DNA of 64,000 nt from Blastococcus aggregatus (lineage in GTDB: Bacteria; Actinomycetota; Actinomycetes; Mycobacteriales; Geodermatophilaceae): assembly GCF_900221005.1 (NCBI RefSeq), contig NZ_OBQI01000001.1, positions 930,001 to 994,000 of the forward strand. The letters run 5' to 3'. Both the position numbers and the translations under genes were made by a program. Shown here one piece after another: positions 26,582 through 34,894 of this stretch. Each line of letters starts with the position of its first letter. Within the stretch, counting starts at the first letter, position 1. A model generated the notes under the pieces. It was not told the origin of the DNA. It did not search any database and saw only the letters and a program-made list of their open reading frames with translations.

Positions 26582-27898
26582 TCAGAGCCGCTCGACAGCC
26601 TCACCGGTGAGCACGCCGCGGGTGTCGAACACCGCGACACCGTCGAGCGCGCCGCCCACGTACTCGTCGTGGGCCTGGAGCAGGACGACGAGATCCGCCT
26701 CCTCCATCGCCTGCGCCAGATCGCTCTCGCCCTTGAGCAGCCGCTCCTCCCCGCCGTGCTCCGCCGCGTTCCACACCGACACGTGAGGGTCGTGGAAGCG
26801 AAGGTCGGCCCCCATGCCGAGCAGCTTGAGCGCCAACGGCACGGCCGGCGACTCCCGCTCGTCGGCGATGTTCGCCTTGTAGGTGACGCCCAGGAGCAAC
26901 ACCTTCGAGCCGCGGAGTGCTTTGCCGTCGTCGTTGAGCCGGTCCTGGATCCGACGCGCGACATACGCCGGCATCCCGGCGTTGACCTCCTGAGCCAGTT
27001 CCACGAAACGGAAGGGGTAGTGCAGCCGCGCCTGGACGGTGTGCGACAGGTAGTTGGGGTCGATCGGGATGCAGTGCCCGCCGACGCCAGGCCCGGGGTA
27101 GAAAGCCTGAAACCCGAAGGGCTTGGTCTTGGCGCAGTCGATGACATCCCACAGGTCGATGTCCAACTCGTGGGAGAACCGAGCCATCTCGTTGACCAGC
27201 GCGATGTTGATGTGCCGGTAGGTGTTCTCGAGCAGCTTGGCCATCTCGGCCTCACGCGTGCCCTTCGCGGGCACCACGCTGTCGATGAACGTCGCGTAGA
27301 AGGCGACCGCGCGGTCTGTACAAGCCGCTGTGACACCGCCGACGACCTTGGGCGTGTTCTTGATCCCGTAGACCTTGTTCCCAGGGTCGACTCGCTCCGG
27401 AGAGAAGGCCAGGTTGAGCTCGGCCCCCACCTTCAAGCCGCCGGACTCCACGAGCGGCTGGAAGAACTCCTCCGTCGTTCCGGGATAGGTGGTCGACTCG
27501 AGCACGACCAGAGTGTCGGCGGTCAACTCTCTGCCGAGCATGCGCCCGACGCCCTCGACCGCACCGAGATCCGGAGCACCATCCTTGGAGAGCGGGGTGG
27601 GTACGCAAACCACCACAGTGCCAGCAGTAGCCACGCATGATGGATCTGTCGTCGCACGAAACCCCGCGGCGAGGATTCCCGCAACCGTGGCTTCATCGAT
27701 GTCGTCAATATGCGAGGAACCGCTGTGTAACCTCGCGACTATCGCCTCGTCGCGGTCGAGACCAATGACTCGGTGTCCGGCACGGACCATCTCGACGAGC
27801 AAAGGGAGACCGACGTAGCCGAGGCCGACGACCACCACTGGGCGGGATGTCTCAGCCGTCAATTCGCGTTCTTCGCTGCGCAACACACTTGCACTCAT
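26582..27898 (-). CDS. UDP-N-acetyl-hexosamine 6-dehydrogenase (WecC/WbpA-type)
   Basis: The 438-residue nucleotide-sugar dehydrogenase has VVVGLGYVGLPLLVEM, CVPTPLSKDGAPDL, ESTTYPGTTEE and FYPGPGVGGHCIPIDPNYL. The Cys within GGHCIP is the catalytic nucleophile, and the GPGVGGHCIP form is typical of UDP-GlcNAc/UDP-ManNAc dehydrogenases rather than UDP-glucose enzymes. The product would be a UDP-HexNAc-uronic acid, giving the second glycan an acidic amino sugar. The ATG start overlaps the flippase stop (TAATG), preceded by AAGGAAGG. Confidence 0.88.
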   Translation of the reverse strand: MSASVLRSEERELTAETSRPVVVVGLGYVGLPLLVEMVRAGHRVIGLDRDEAIVARLHSGSSHIDDIDEATVAGILAAGFRATTDPSCVATAGTVVVCVPTPLSKDGAPDLGAVEGVGRMLGRELTADTLVVLESTTYPGTTEEFFQPLVESGGLKVGAELNLAFSPERVDPGNKVYGIKNTPKVVGGVTAACTDRAVAFYATFIDSVVPAKGTREAEMAKLLENTYRHINIALVNEMARFSHELDIDLWDVIDCAKTKPFGFQAFYPGPGVGGHCIPIDPNYLSHTVQARLHYPFRFVELAQEVNAGMPAYVARRIQDRLNDDGKALRGSKVLLLGVTYKANIADERESPAVPLALKLLGMGADLRFHDPHVSVWNAAEHGGEERLLKGESDLAQAMEEADLVVLLQAHDEYVGGALDGVAVFDTRGVLTGEAVERL

Positions 27899-29226
27899 TA
27901 CGAACCTTCCTTGCGAGAACTGATGGGATCAAGATTGAAAGACTCACCGTCAGCGGACGCTCCGCCGCTGTGAGACGACATGGGCCAACTCAAGCGGAGC
28001 ACCGCACCCGCCGACGCCACCGCAGCGACGCCATAACCGAGCAGAGAGCCGACGGCGGCGCCGCTGGCACCATGCTCCGGGATCAGGAAGACGTACGCCG
28101 AGGCGGATACAAGCATCCCGGTGACATCAATAGCGGTCGCGAGCGACGAGCGGTTGGCCGCCACAGTGATGGCCGCCCCAAATCGACTGAAGGCATAGAG
28201 GCCACTCGCGATGGCCAGCGGCCAAATGAGAGGGCGGGCCGACTCGTACTGTGTGCCGAACACTGGGACCAGCAACCAGCTGATTGAATGCCCGACGGTC
28301 ACCGTCGCGACCACAGCCGCCACAGCCGCACCTCCCAAGACACGACTGGTCGCCAGACTGCCCTGGTCGAGGGCGCGCCGCCACAGAGGAACGCGGCCGT
28401 CCACGAAGCTCTGGATGGGCCACGAAATCAGTTCCGTTACACCGGCTACGACCACATACAGGCCGAGCTGCGCCGGGTCGGCGAGGACCGGTAGGAGCAA
28501 CCGGTCGGACCGCAGCATCACCATGTTCGCGATCACCGTCGGTGCCAGACGCAGGCCGAGCCGGCGGGTCGTCCTTCGATCCGCGGCGTTCCCGTGGAGG
28601 TCGGGGCGCTGCAAGACCAGTGCTACCGCCGCTGGCAGGAGCAGGGCGCCACCATAGAGGCAGAGCCACACCGTCGTGCTTTCGATCGAGAGCGCGAGCA
28701 GGCCACAGGCGCCGACAACGAGGATCGCCTGGCCGCTGACCATCACCCTCAAGAAGCGGCCCGTGTCCTCGGCGGCGATTGCTGCAGCACGCAGAGCGAG
28801 AAGAACCGTGTTGCCCCACAACGCCATTGCTGCGGCGGCGGCCGCCAGGATGCCACCCATTTCCGCACCGGCGAACCCGGCAACGACTGGTCCTAGCAAC
28901 AGCACGAACACGGTCACCGCCACGCCCGGTCCGAGCAAACGAAGCATCTGCCCTTCGGCCGCACGCAGCGCGAAGGAGTTCCGCCGCACGGCCGGCAGCG
29001 CCCGGTCGGTGCCAGCAAGAAGGACCGCGCTCAGCACGTACGCCAGCTGCAGGTAGAACGCAAGGGCCCCACGGCCGTCGGGGCCCATGCCGCGAGCCGC
29101 GAGAACGTTGACCAACAGCCCCGCGGCCGCGGCGGCGACCTGGGCCGCCACCAGATTCTTGAAGCCGCCCCTTGACGACCAAGTAGTCACCGCGACGACA
29201 AGCCGCCGAACTCCCCCGCCAGTCAT
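27898..29226 (-). CDS. Polysaccharide flippase (second Wzx, MOP superfamily)
   Basis: The protein has about 442 residues and 12-14 hydrophobic segments, beginning NLVAAQVAAAAAGLLVNVLAARGMGPDGRG, a hallmark start for MOP-type polysaccharide exporters (lipopolysaccharide biosynthesis PF01943/PF13440 group). It should flip lipid-linked units made by the flanking Pgl-like enzymes. ATG 29226 is selected because it begins 13 bases after the glycosyltransferase stop with GAGGTG upstream. Longer starts would overlap that gene. It overlaps the dehydrogenase gene by one base. Confidence 0.8.
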   Translation of the reverse strand: MTGGGVRRLVVAVTTWSSRGGFKNLVAAQVAAAAAGLLVNVLAARGMGPDGRGALAFYLQLAYVLSAVLLAGTDRALPAVRRNSFALRAAEGQMLRLLGPGVAVTVFVLLLGPVVAGFAGAEMGGILAAAAAAMALWGNTVLLALRAAAIAAEDTGRFLRVMVSGQAILVVGACGLLALSIESTTVWLCLYGGALLLPAAVALVLQRPDLHGNAADRRTTRRLGLRLAPTVIANMVMLRSDRLLLPVLADPAQLGLYVVVAGVTELISWPIQSFVDGRVPLWRRALDQGSLATSRVLGGAAVAAVVATVTVGHSISWLLVPVFGTQYESARPLIWPLAIASGLYAFSRFGAAITVAANRSSLATAIDVTGMLVSASAYVFLIPEHGASGAAVGSLLGYGVAAVASAGAVLRLSWPMSSHSGGASADGESFNLDPISSRKEGS

Positions 29227-29239
29227 TGGCGCAAGCACC

Positions 29240-30454
29240 TCATGCGGGTCCAGCAATCGCGGCCGAAAGGACTCCTTCGAACGAGATCGCGAGCTTGTCA
29301 CGGTCGAATTCATCGACTGCAAGCCGACGCGCGGCATCTTGTGCGGCCCGCACGCGCTCGCCGTCGCGGAGAAACGCCTTCAACTCCGCGGCCGCGTCCG
29401 CCGGCTGGCGTGAGAGAACGAGGCCGGCACCCGTGCGCTCAAGCAGGTCAGCAATCCAGCCCCCATGATTCACCGCTACAGCGCGGCCAGCAGCCAGACC
29501 ATCGAAAACCTTGTTGGCAGAATTGGCGCGAAGCTCAGGGATGTCAATGACCGTGGAAGTGACGACCGTGGCGCGCCGAAACCACGCTGCCACCTCGTCT
29601 TTGGGCACCCCCGGGAGTACGTGGCAGTTCTTACCCAGAACGCCGAGATCGCTAGCCCGCTTGCGCACCGGCTCAAATTCGGCTCCATTGCCGATGAGCA
29701 CTATGAGCGCCTCCGGCATCCGATCCTGCAACTCCGCCGCGACCTCGACTAGGTAGCCCACTCCGTTCACTCGGCCGAACGTCCCTGCGTACAGGACGAC
29801 TGGCCCGTCCCCCAGCCAAGGGTGCTGCGCAACGAGCGACCGATCCGCCTCCGTAGGGACGCCGAAGAGGGCAAGATCCGCGGCGTTGGGGATCACGGTG
29901 ACGGGCACACGCGGACGCACGTTCCGAACGCCTTCGGCCATACCCGGAGATAGGGCGATGACCTGCGCTGCACGACGGTAGGCCCACCGCTCGAGCAACA
30001 GGGCAGCGCCACGCGCCAGTCGTGACCGCAGTACTCCCATAGCGATGGGCACCGTGGGCCACAAATCCCGGACCTCGAGGACGAAAGGAACCTTGTTTCG
30101 CATTGCGGACCAGCCGCCAGGGATCGCAACAGTCAGCGGGGTGCTCGTTGCGACGACGACGTCCTGCGGCAGCGCCGCCGCCTTCCGCGCGGCAGCCACA
30201 AGGAACTGACCAAACGCCCACAGCCTGCGCCAAGGCGGCATGGAGTTGTCGTAGCGGACGGGCGTCCAGTAGACGGTGACCCCGCCCTCGAGCGTCTTCC
30301 GCCAGCGGAGCGCGCCTGGTTCGGCCTGAGCGTCCGCGGCGACGATCGCGACCTCATGGCCGTTCTCGACGAGTCTGCGCGCGAACTCATAGGAGCGAGT
30401 ACCGCCAGACATAGACGGCGTTCTAAAGTGCTGATGGATGTAGACAATCTTCAC
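29240..30454 (-). CDS. Glycosyltransferase family 4, WbuB-like
   Basis: The 404-residue GT-B enzyme begins MKIVYIHQHFRTPSMSGGTRSYEFAR, a start characteristic of WbuB-type amino-sugar transferases (outlined, not quoted further). EVRDLWPTVPIAMG, NAADLALFGVP, LYAGTFGRVNGVGYLVE and ANSANKVFDGLAAGRAVAVN complete the donor-binding half. WbuB adds N-acetyl-fucosamine in E. coli O26, so a HexNAc donor is plausible here. It lies two bases behind the acetyltransferase stop (TAA) and is part of one operon. Confidence 0.85.
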   Translation of the reverse strand: MKIVYIHQHFRTPSMSGGTRSYEFARRLVENGHEVAIVAADAQAEPGALRWRKTLEGGVTVYWTPVRYDNSMPPWRRLWAFGQFLVAAARKAAALPQDVVVATSTPLTVAIPGGWSAMRNKVPFVLEVRDLWPTVPIAMGVLRSRLARGAALLLERWAYRRAAQVIALSPGMAEGVRNVRPRVPVTVIPNAADLALFGVPTEADRSLVAQHPWLGDGPVVLYAGTFGRVNGVGYLVEVAAELQDRMPEALIVLIGNGAEFEPVRKRASDLGVLGKNCHVLPGVPKDEVAAWFRRATVVTSTVIDIPELRANSANKVFDGLAAGRAVAVNHGGWIADLLERTGAGLVLSRQPADAAAELKAFLRDGERVRAAQDAARRLAVDEFDRDKLAISFEGVLSAAIAGPA

Positions 30455-30456
30455 GC

Positions 30457-31179
30457 TTACCTCTTACCGCCCGGCTCCGACGCATCCGACCCATGTCGCC
30501 ACGGCGCCCGCCTCGGCTCTATTGCTCGGGCGGGAACCCCCACAACCGTCAAGCCATCCGGCACGTCACGCACAACACAGGCCGCCGCGCCAACCGAGCT
30601 ATCTAGGCCAACCTTCAGCCCCTGAAGTACTACCGCACCCGTACCAACAAGCGCGCCCGAGCCAAGCTGGGATCCGCCGGAGACTGATGCATTTGGATTC
30701 ACAGTTGCGTAGTCATCAAGGACCGAGTCGTGCCCGACGGTTACATTCAAATTGAGATGAACGTGTCGTCCCAAGCGAACGTTCGTTGTGATGACTGCAC
30801 CCGCGCACACAATCACGCCAGGGCCGAACGTCACCCGATGCTGCCCCACGACCGCCCGCGGATGTACCAGGACGGGGGAGCGCCGCCCGAATCGAAAACC
30901 CCTCTGATCAAGCCGCCTCCGCACCTCACCGTTTCCGATTCCGATCACGTACTCGACCTCGTCCGGCAGTGCGTCCAACCGGTCAAGCGGCCCAAGCACG
31001 GTCAGACCTCTCTCGGCGACGAGATACTCGTCCCTCGGAGAGTCATCGAGGAATCCGATAACGTCAAATTTCGGAACTCCCCCCTTCTCCACCGCTGCGC
31101 TGTTGATCGCCTCCACGACGTCGTGAACTTCGCGACCGAAACCACCAGCGCCCAGAATGACCAGTGGAACGGTGCTCAT
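30457..31179 (-). CDS. Sugar O/N-acetyltransferase, NeuD/PglD-like
   Basis: The 240-residue protein has an N-terminal Rossmann-like sugar nucleotide domain (VILGAGGFGREVHDVV) and a C-terminal left-handed beta-helix of hexapeptide repeats (HPRAVVGQHRVTFGPGVIV, VGHDSVLDDYATVNPNASVSG). PglD acetylates the C4 amine of UDP-4-amino-4,6-dideoxy-GlcNAc to give UDP-diNAc-bacillosamine. The order next to PglE-, PglF- and PglC-like genes supports that reaction. In PglD the catalytic His lies in a G-H-D-S/V-x-D context, matched here by GHDSVLDD. Its ATG overlaps the upstream stop (ATGA). Confidence 0.85.
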   Translation of the reverse strand: MSTVPLVILGAGGFGREVHDVVEAINSAAVEKGGVPKFDVIGFLDDSPRDEYLVAERGLTVLGPLDRLDALPDEVEYVIGIGNGEVRRRLDQRGFRFGRRSPVLVHPRAVVGQHRVTFGPGVIVCAGAVITTNVRLGRHVHLNLNVTVGHDSVLDDYATVNPNASVSGGSQLGSGALVGTGAVVLQGLKVGLDSSVGAAACVVRDVPDGLTVVGVPARAIEPRRAPWRHGSDASEPGGKR

Positions 31180-31814
31180 GATCGTCGCTCCGGGGAGGTT
31201 GCAGCTACGCTGTCGGCAGTTCCCAGGAATTCGGGCATTGTCTCGGAATCATTAGCGGAGATTCCTCGCCTCGACACAACCGCGAGGATCGTGGCGAAGA
31301 GGACCTTCACGTCGGTGGCGAGACTCATAGTCTCGACGTACTCGACATCCGAGGCGAACTTCTCCTCCCAGGACAGAGCGTTACGTCCGCGCACCTGCGC
31401 AAGGCCCGTGAGGCCGGGCCGCACGTGATGCCGGCGTGCCTGGCTAGCGGTGTAGCGATCCATGTACGCGGGCAGGAGTGGCCTCGGTCCCACCAGACTC
31501 ATGTCGCCTCGGAGTACGTTCCAAAGGCTCGGGAGCTCATCCAGACTCGTGCTGCGGAGGAAGCGACCGAGGTCGGTCATGCGCTCCGCGTCGGTTCCCG
31601 CCCCAGCGCGCATCGTCCGAAACTTCCTCAGCTCGAACAGTTCGCCGTCCCTGCCGGGGCGCAACTGCTGGAACAACACGGGCGAACCGAGCCGGCTACG
31701 CACGGTTAGGGCGACCACACCCATCACGGGCGCCGTGATGACCAGCGCCGTCCCGGAGGCCGCGATGTCGAGGAGACGCTTGACCGGGGGATAGAGCCCA
31801 GGCCAGGCAATCAT
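31176..31814 (-). CDS. PglC-type monotopic phosphoglycosyl transferase
   Basis: The 212-residue protein consists only of the catalytic domain. A re-entrant N-terminal hydrophobic segment (VKRLLDIAASGTALVITAPVM) is followed by FQQLRPGRDGELFELRKFRTM, STSLDELPSLWNVLRGDMSLVGPRPLLP and RHHVRPGLTGLAQVRGRN. The Asp-Glu pair of the family is visible in SLDELP. It transfers phospho-sugar from a UDP-sugar to undecaprenyl phosphate. The short form and neighbours point to UDP-diNAc-bacillosamine or a related sugar. It overlaps both neighbours by four bases. The larger WbaP-like enzyme at 9597 is a separate entry point. Confidence 0.88.
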   Translation of the reverse strand: MIAWPGLYPPVKRLLDIAASGTALVITAPVMGVVALTVRSRLGSPVLFQQLRPGRDGELFELRKFRTMRAGAGTDAERMTDLGRFLRSTSLDELPSLWNVLRGDMSLVGPRPLLPAYMDRYTASQARRHHVRPGLTGLAQVRGRNALSWEEKFASDVEYVETMSLATDVKVLFATILAVVSRRGISANDSETMPEFLGTADSVAATSPERRS

Positions 31815-32962
31815 GCTCGCTCCAGAAAGCGTACGAGGCCCTCGGCCACCCGCTGGATGTCATCTGGTTTGAGTGCCGAGCCGCTCGGCAGCGTGACCCC
31901 GCACGTGAACAACCGCTCCGCGGCGCCGACGGTGAGAGAGCGCGACTGCGCGAACACCGGCTGCAGGTGCATCGGCTTCCACAGTGGCCGAGACTCGATG
32001 TCCGCCGCGTCCAGAGCGGCACGGAGGTCCTTGGCTGTCCAGCGGGCCTCGGCCGGGTCGATCACGACGGCGGTGAGCCAGCAGTTGTCCGCGGCGTCGC
32101 CGTCGCGCTGAAACACGCGCACCCCGTCGACGCCGGCGAAGATTTCGACGTACTGCTCACGAACGGCTCGACGTCGGGCGATCATCCCGTCCAGCCGTTC
32201 CAGCTGGGCGATTCCGAGAGCCGCCAGCACGTTGCTCAGCCGATAGTTGTAGCCGATCTCGGTGTGCTCGTAGTGCGCTGCGGGCTGGCGGGCCTGCGTG
32301 CTCAGGTAGCGGATTCGAGCCGCCGTCGCTGCGTCGTCGGTGAGCAGCATCCCGCCACCGCTCGTCGTCATGATCTTGTTGCCGTTGAATGAGAGCGCCG
32401 CCATGACGCCGAAGGAGCCGGCCGGCCGGCCGGCGTGGCTGGCGCCCAGCGACTCCGCCGCGTCGGAGACGACCGGCACGCCGAAGCGTTCACAGATCGG
32501 CAGCAGCCGGCTGTAGTCGGCGCACCGGCCGAGCAGATCGACGGGCACGACCGCGGCGACGGTGGCGCCCTCCGCCTGAAGCTGCGCGAGCGCACGCTCC
32601 AGCAGGTCCGGATCGAGGTTGCCGGTCTGCTCCTCGCAGTCGACGAAAAATGGCTCGGCACCGGTGTAGGCAACGGCGTTCGCGGTCGCCGCGAAGGTCA
32701 TGGTCGGCACGATGACAATGGTTCCGGGCCGGGCGCCGACCTCCAACAGGGCGAGGTGCAGCGCGGCAGTACCGGAGGAGAGGGCGACCGCATGCTGCCG
32801 GCCACAACGCTCCGCGATGGCCGCTTCGAACGCGTCGACCATCGGCCCCAAGGGCGCGATCCACCCTGAGCGGACGGCTTCCACGACCAGCTCTTCTTCG
32901 CGCTTTCCCACGTCCGGGGAGGACAGCAAGATCCGAGAGGTGGGCGCCGGCGTGGTGGTCAC
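31811..32962 (-). CDS. PLP-dependent sugar aminotransferase (DegT/DnrJ/EryC1, PglE-like)
   Basis: The 383-residue aspartate-aminotransferase-fold protein has ALSSGTAALHLALL, PTMTFAATANAVAYTGA, DAAESLGASHAGRPAGSFG and SFNGNKIMTTSGGGML. The Lys in NGNK is the internal aldimine residue. PglE homologues carry the same order and convert the 4-keto sugar made by PglF into the 4-amino sugar. It begins with GTG 32962 overlapping the dehydratase stop (GTGA) and ends overlapping the PglC-like gene, a compact three-step operon. Confidence 0.88.
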   Translation of the reverse strand: MTTTPAPTSRILLSSPDVGKREEELVVEAVRSGWIAPLGPMVDAFEAAIAERCGRQHAVALSSGTAALHLALLEVGARPGTIVIVPTMTFAATANAVAYTGAEPFFVDCEEQTGNLDPDLLERALAQLQAEGATVAAVVPVDLLGRCADYSRLLPICERFGVPVVSDAAESLGASHAGRPAGSFGVMAALSFNGNKIMTTSGGGMLLTDDAATAARIRYLSTQARQPAAHYEHTEIGYNYRLSNVLAALGIAQLERLDGMIARRRAVREQYVEIFAGVDGVRVFQRDGDAADNCWLTAVVIDPAEARWTAKDLRAALDAADIESRPLWKPMHLQPVFAQSRSLTVGAAERLFTCGVTLPSGSALKPDDIQRVAEGLVRFLERA

Positions 32963-34776
32963 TGCTGTCCTGCGATCTGGACCAGGCGGGTCTCGATGGC
33001 GTCCACCTGGAGGACATCCTCCAGCGGCGGGAACGGGCGCTGCAGCCAGGCCTCCAGGTCGCCCTCGACCGAGGGGACCGGCACATGGCTGATCAGCGGG
33101 TGCACGGGACGGCTGTCGAGCTCCTCCCGACCGAACAGCTCCTCGTGGAGCTTCTCCCCCGGCCGCAGCCCGGTGTACCGGATCTGGATCGGACGACCCT
33201 CCATGGCGATGAGCTGTGCCGCGACGTCGGCGATCCGTACCGGCTCGCCCATGTCGAGGACGAGCGCCTCGCCTCCGGTCCCGACGGCGCCGGCCTGGAT
33301 GACGAGTTCGACGGCCTCGGGGATGGTCATGAAGAAGCGGGTGACAGCCGGATCGGTGACGGTGACCGGCCCGCCGCGCGCGATCTGCGCCGCGAAGGTC
33401 TCCAGCACCGAGCCCCGGCTGCCCAGCACGTTGCCGAAGCGCACCGACAGGAACCGGCCCTCGCTCCGCTGGGCGTAGGTGGCGGTGAGCCGCTCGGCCA
33501 TGCGCTTGGTGCGGCCCAGCACGTTGACCGGGTCGGCGGCCTTGTCGGTCGAGACGTTGATGAAGTGGCTGACCCCCACCGACACCGCAGCCTCGAGCAC
33601 GTTCCGGGTGCCGAGGACGTTCGTCTTCCAGCCCTCGCCCGGGTACTGCTCGAGCATGTTGACGTGCTTGAGCGCAGCCGCATGGAAGACGACGTCGGGC
33701 ATCCGGCGGAAGAAGAGCTCGCGGAGCGCGTCGCCATCGCGGATGTCGGCCAGGATCACCTCGGGCAGGTGGAGTTGCGCCTCGCCGTGAATGCTCAGGC
33801 TGACCGCGTGCAGCGCCGACTCGTCGCGATCGAGCATCATCAGCTCGGCCGGCCCGAAGCCGTGGATCTGCCGGCACAGTTCGGAACCGATGGAGCCGCC
33901 GGCGCCGGTGACGAGCACCCGCTTGCCCTTGAGGTAGCCCGCGATCTCGCCGATGTTGGTCTGGATCTGGTGGCGCCCGAGCAGGTCGGCGATGTCGATG
34001 TCGCGGATGTCGCGGATGCCGATGCGCGAGGTCAGCAGGTCGGACAGCGTCGGCAGCACCTTGACGGTGAGCCCGGCGTCCGTGGCGCGCTGGGAGATGT
34101 CGCGGACCAGCGCCGAATCAGCCGAGGGAAGCGCGAGCACCAGCACCTCGGCATCAGTGGCGATGGCGGCGGCGCGGATCTGATCGCGTCCACCGAGCAT
34201 CCGGACGCCCCGGATGCGCACATGCCGCTTCACGGGGTCGTCGTCGAGCAGACCGACCGGGACGTACGGGCTCGCCGGGTCAGCCAGCATGGAGCGGATC
34301 AGCTGATCACCGGCGTTGCCCGCCCCGAAGACCAGCGTCGGCTGGCCCTGGCGCGGGCGAACCGCGCCCTCGCGCTGGCTGCGGATCGCCAGCCGGTAGG
34401 TCGTCATCACCACGAAGGCCAGGACGGACCCGATCAAGGGCACCGACAGCGGCACGAGCCGAGGGAGCCCTGCCACCAGGGCGAGCCCGAACCCGACGAG
34501 TCCGCCGACGGCCACGGCCGCCGCGAGCGCCTTGAACTCGTCCGCCCCGCCGACCGCGTAGCGCCCCTGGTGCAGCCGAAGCGCGACCGAGGCCAGCAGG
34601 AAGGCGACTGCCGCGGCCGCGGTGACGGCCAGCAGGCCGGCGAAGCGCACACGGTCGAGGTCACCGTCGTAGCGAGCGGCGACCACCAGGATGTAGCCGG
34701 CCTGCAGCGAGAACAGGTCGGCCACCACCATGGCGAGGCGCGCGAGCTTGAAGAACGCTCCAGAACGCGGGATCAC
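32959..34776 (-). CDS. Membrane-anchored UDP-HexNAc 4,6-dehydratase (PglF/WbpM/CapD-like)
   Basis: The protein has about 605 residues. Four N-terminal membrane helices (about 10-145) are followed by a first Rossmann-like domain (LVFGAGNAGDQLI) and the catalytic SDR domain starting VLVTGAGGSIGSELCRQI. NVSTDKAADPVNVLGRTKRMAE carries the Thr/Asp/Lys residues, with Met/Leu near the place of the usual catalytic Tyr, as in PglF. The reaction makes UDP-4-keto-6-deoxy-GlcNAc. The GTG start at 34776 has GGAGG upstream. The gene heads the pglF-E-C-D-like series. Confidence 0.88.
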   Translation of the reverse strand: MIPRSGAFFKLARLAMVVADLFSLQAGYILVVAARYDGDLDRVRFAGLLAVTAAAAVAFLLASVALRLHQGRYAVGGADEFKALAAAVAVGGLVGFGLALVAGLPRLVPLSVPLIGSVLAFVVMTTYRLAIRSQREGAVRPRQGQPTLVFGAGNAGDQLIRSMLADPASPYVPVGLLDDDPVKRHVRIRGVRMLGGRDQIRAAAIATDAEVLVLALPSADSALVRDISQRATDAGLTVKVLPTLSDLLTSRIGIRDIRDIDIADLLGRHQIQTNIGEIAGYLKGKRVLVTGAGGSIGSELCRQIHGFGPAELMMLDRDESALHAVSLSIHGEAQLHLPEVILADIRDGDALRELFFRRMPDVVFHAAALKHVNMLEQYPGEGWKTNVLGTRNVLEAAVSVGVSHFINVSTDKAADPVNVLGRTKRMAERLTATYAQRSEGRFLSVRFGNVLGSRGSVLETFAAQIARGGPVTVTDPAVTRFFMTIPEAVELVIQAGAVGTGGEALVLDMGEPVRIADVAAQLIAMEGRPIQIRYTGLRPGEKLHEELFGREELDSRPVHPLISHVPVPSVEGDLEAWLQRPFPPLEDVLQVDAIETRLVQIAGQQ

Positions 34777-34894
34777 CGTGCGGGCCTCCAGTTCATGGGC
34801 CGGCCGACAGCACGTCGGCGCGGGGATTCGGGGATGCAGGGACAACGGACCAACCGGTCTCGGGTGACGGTGGTGTCCGCCGCTTTCCGGCGAC

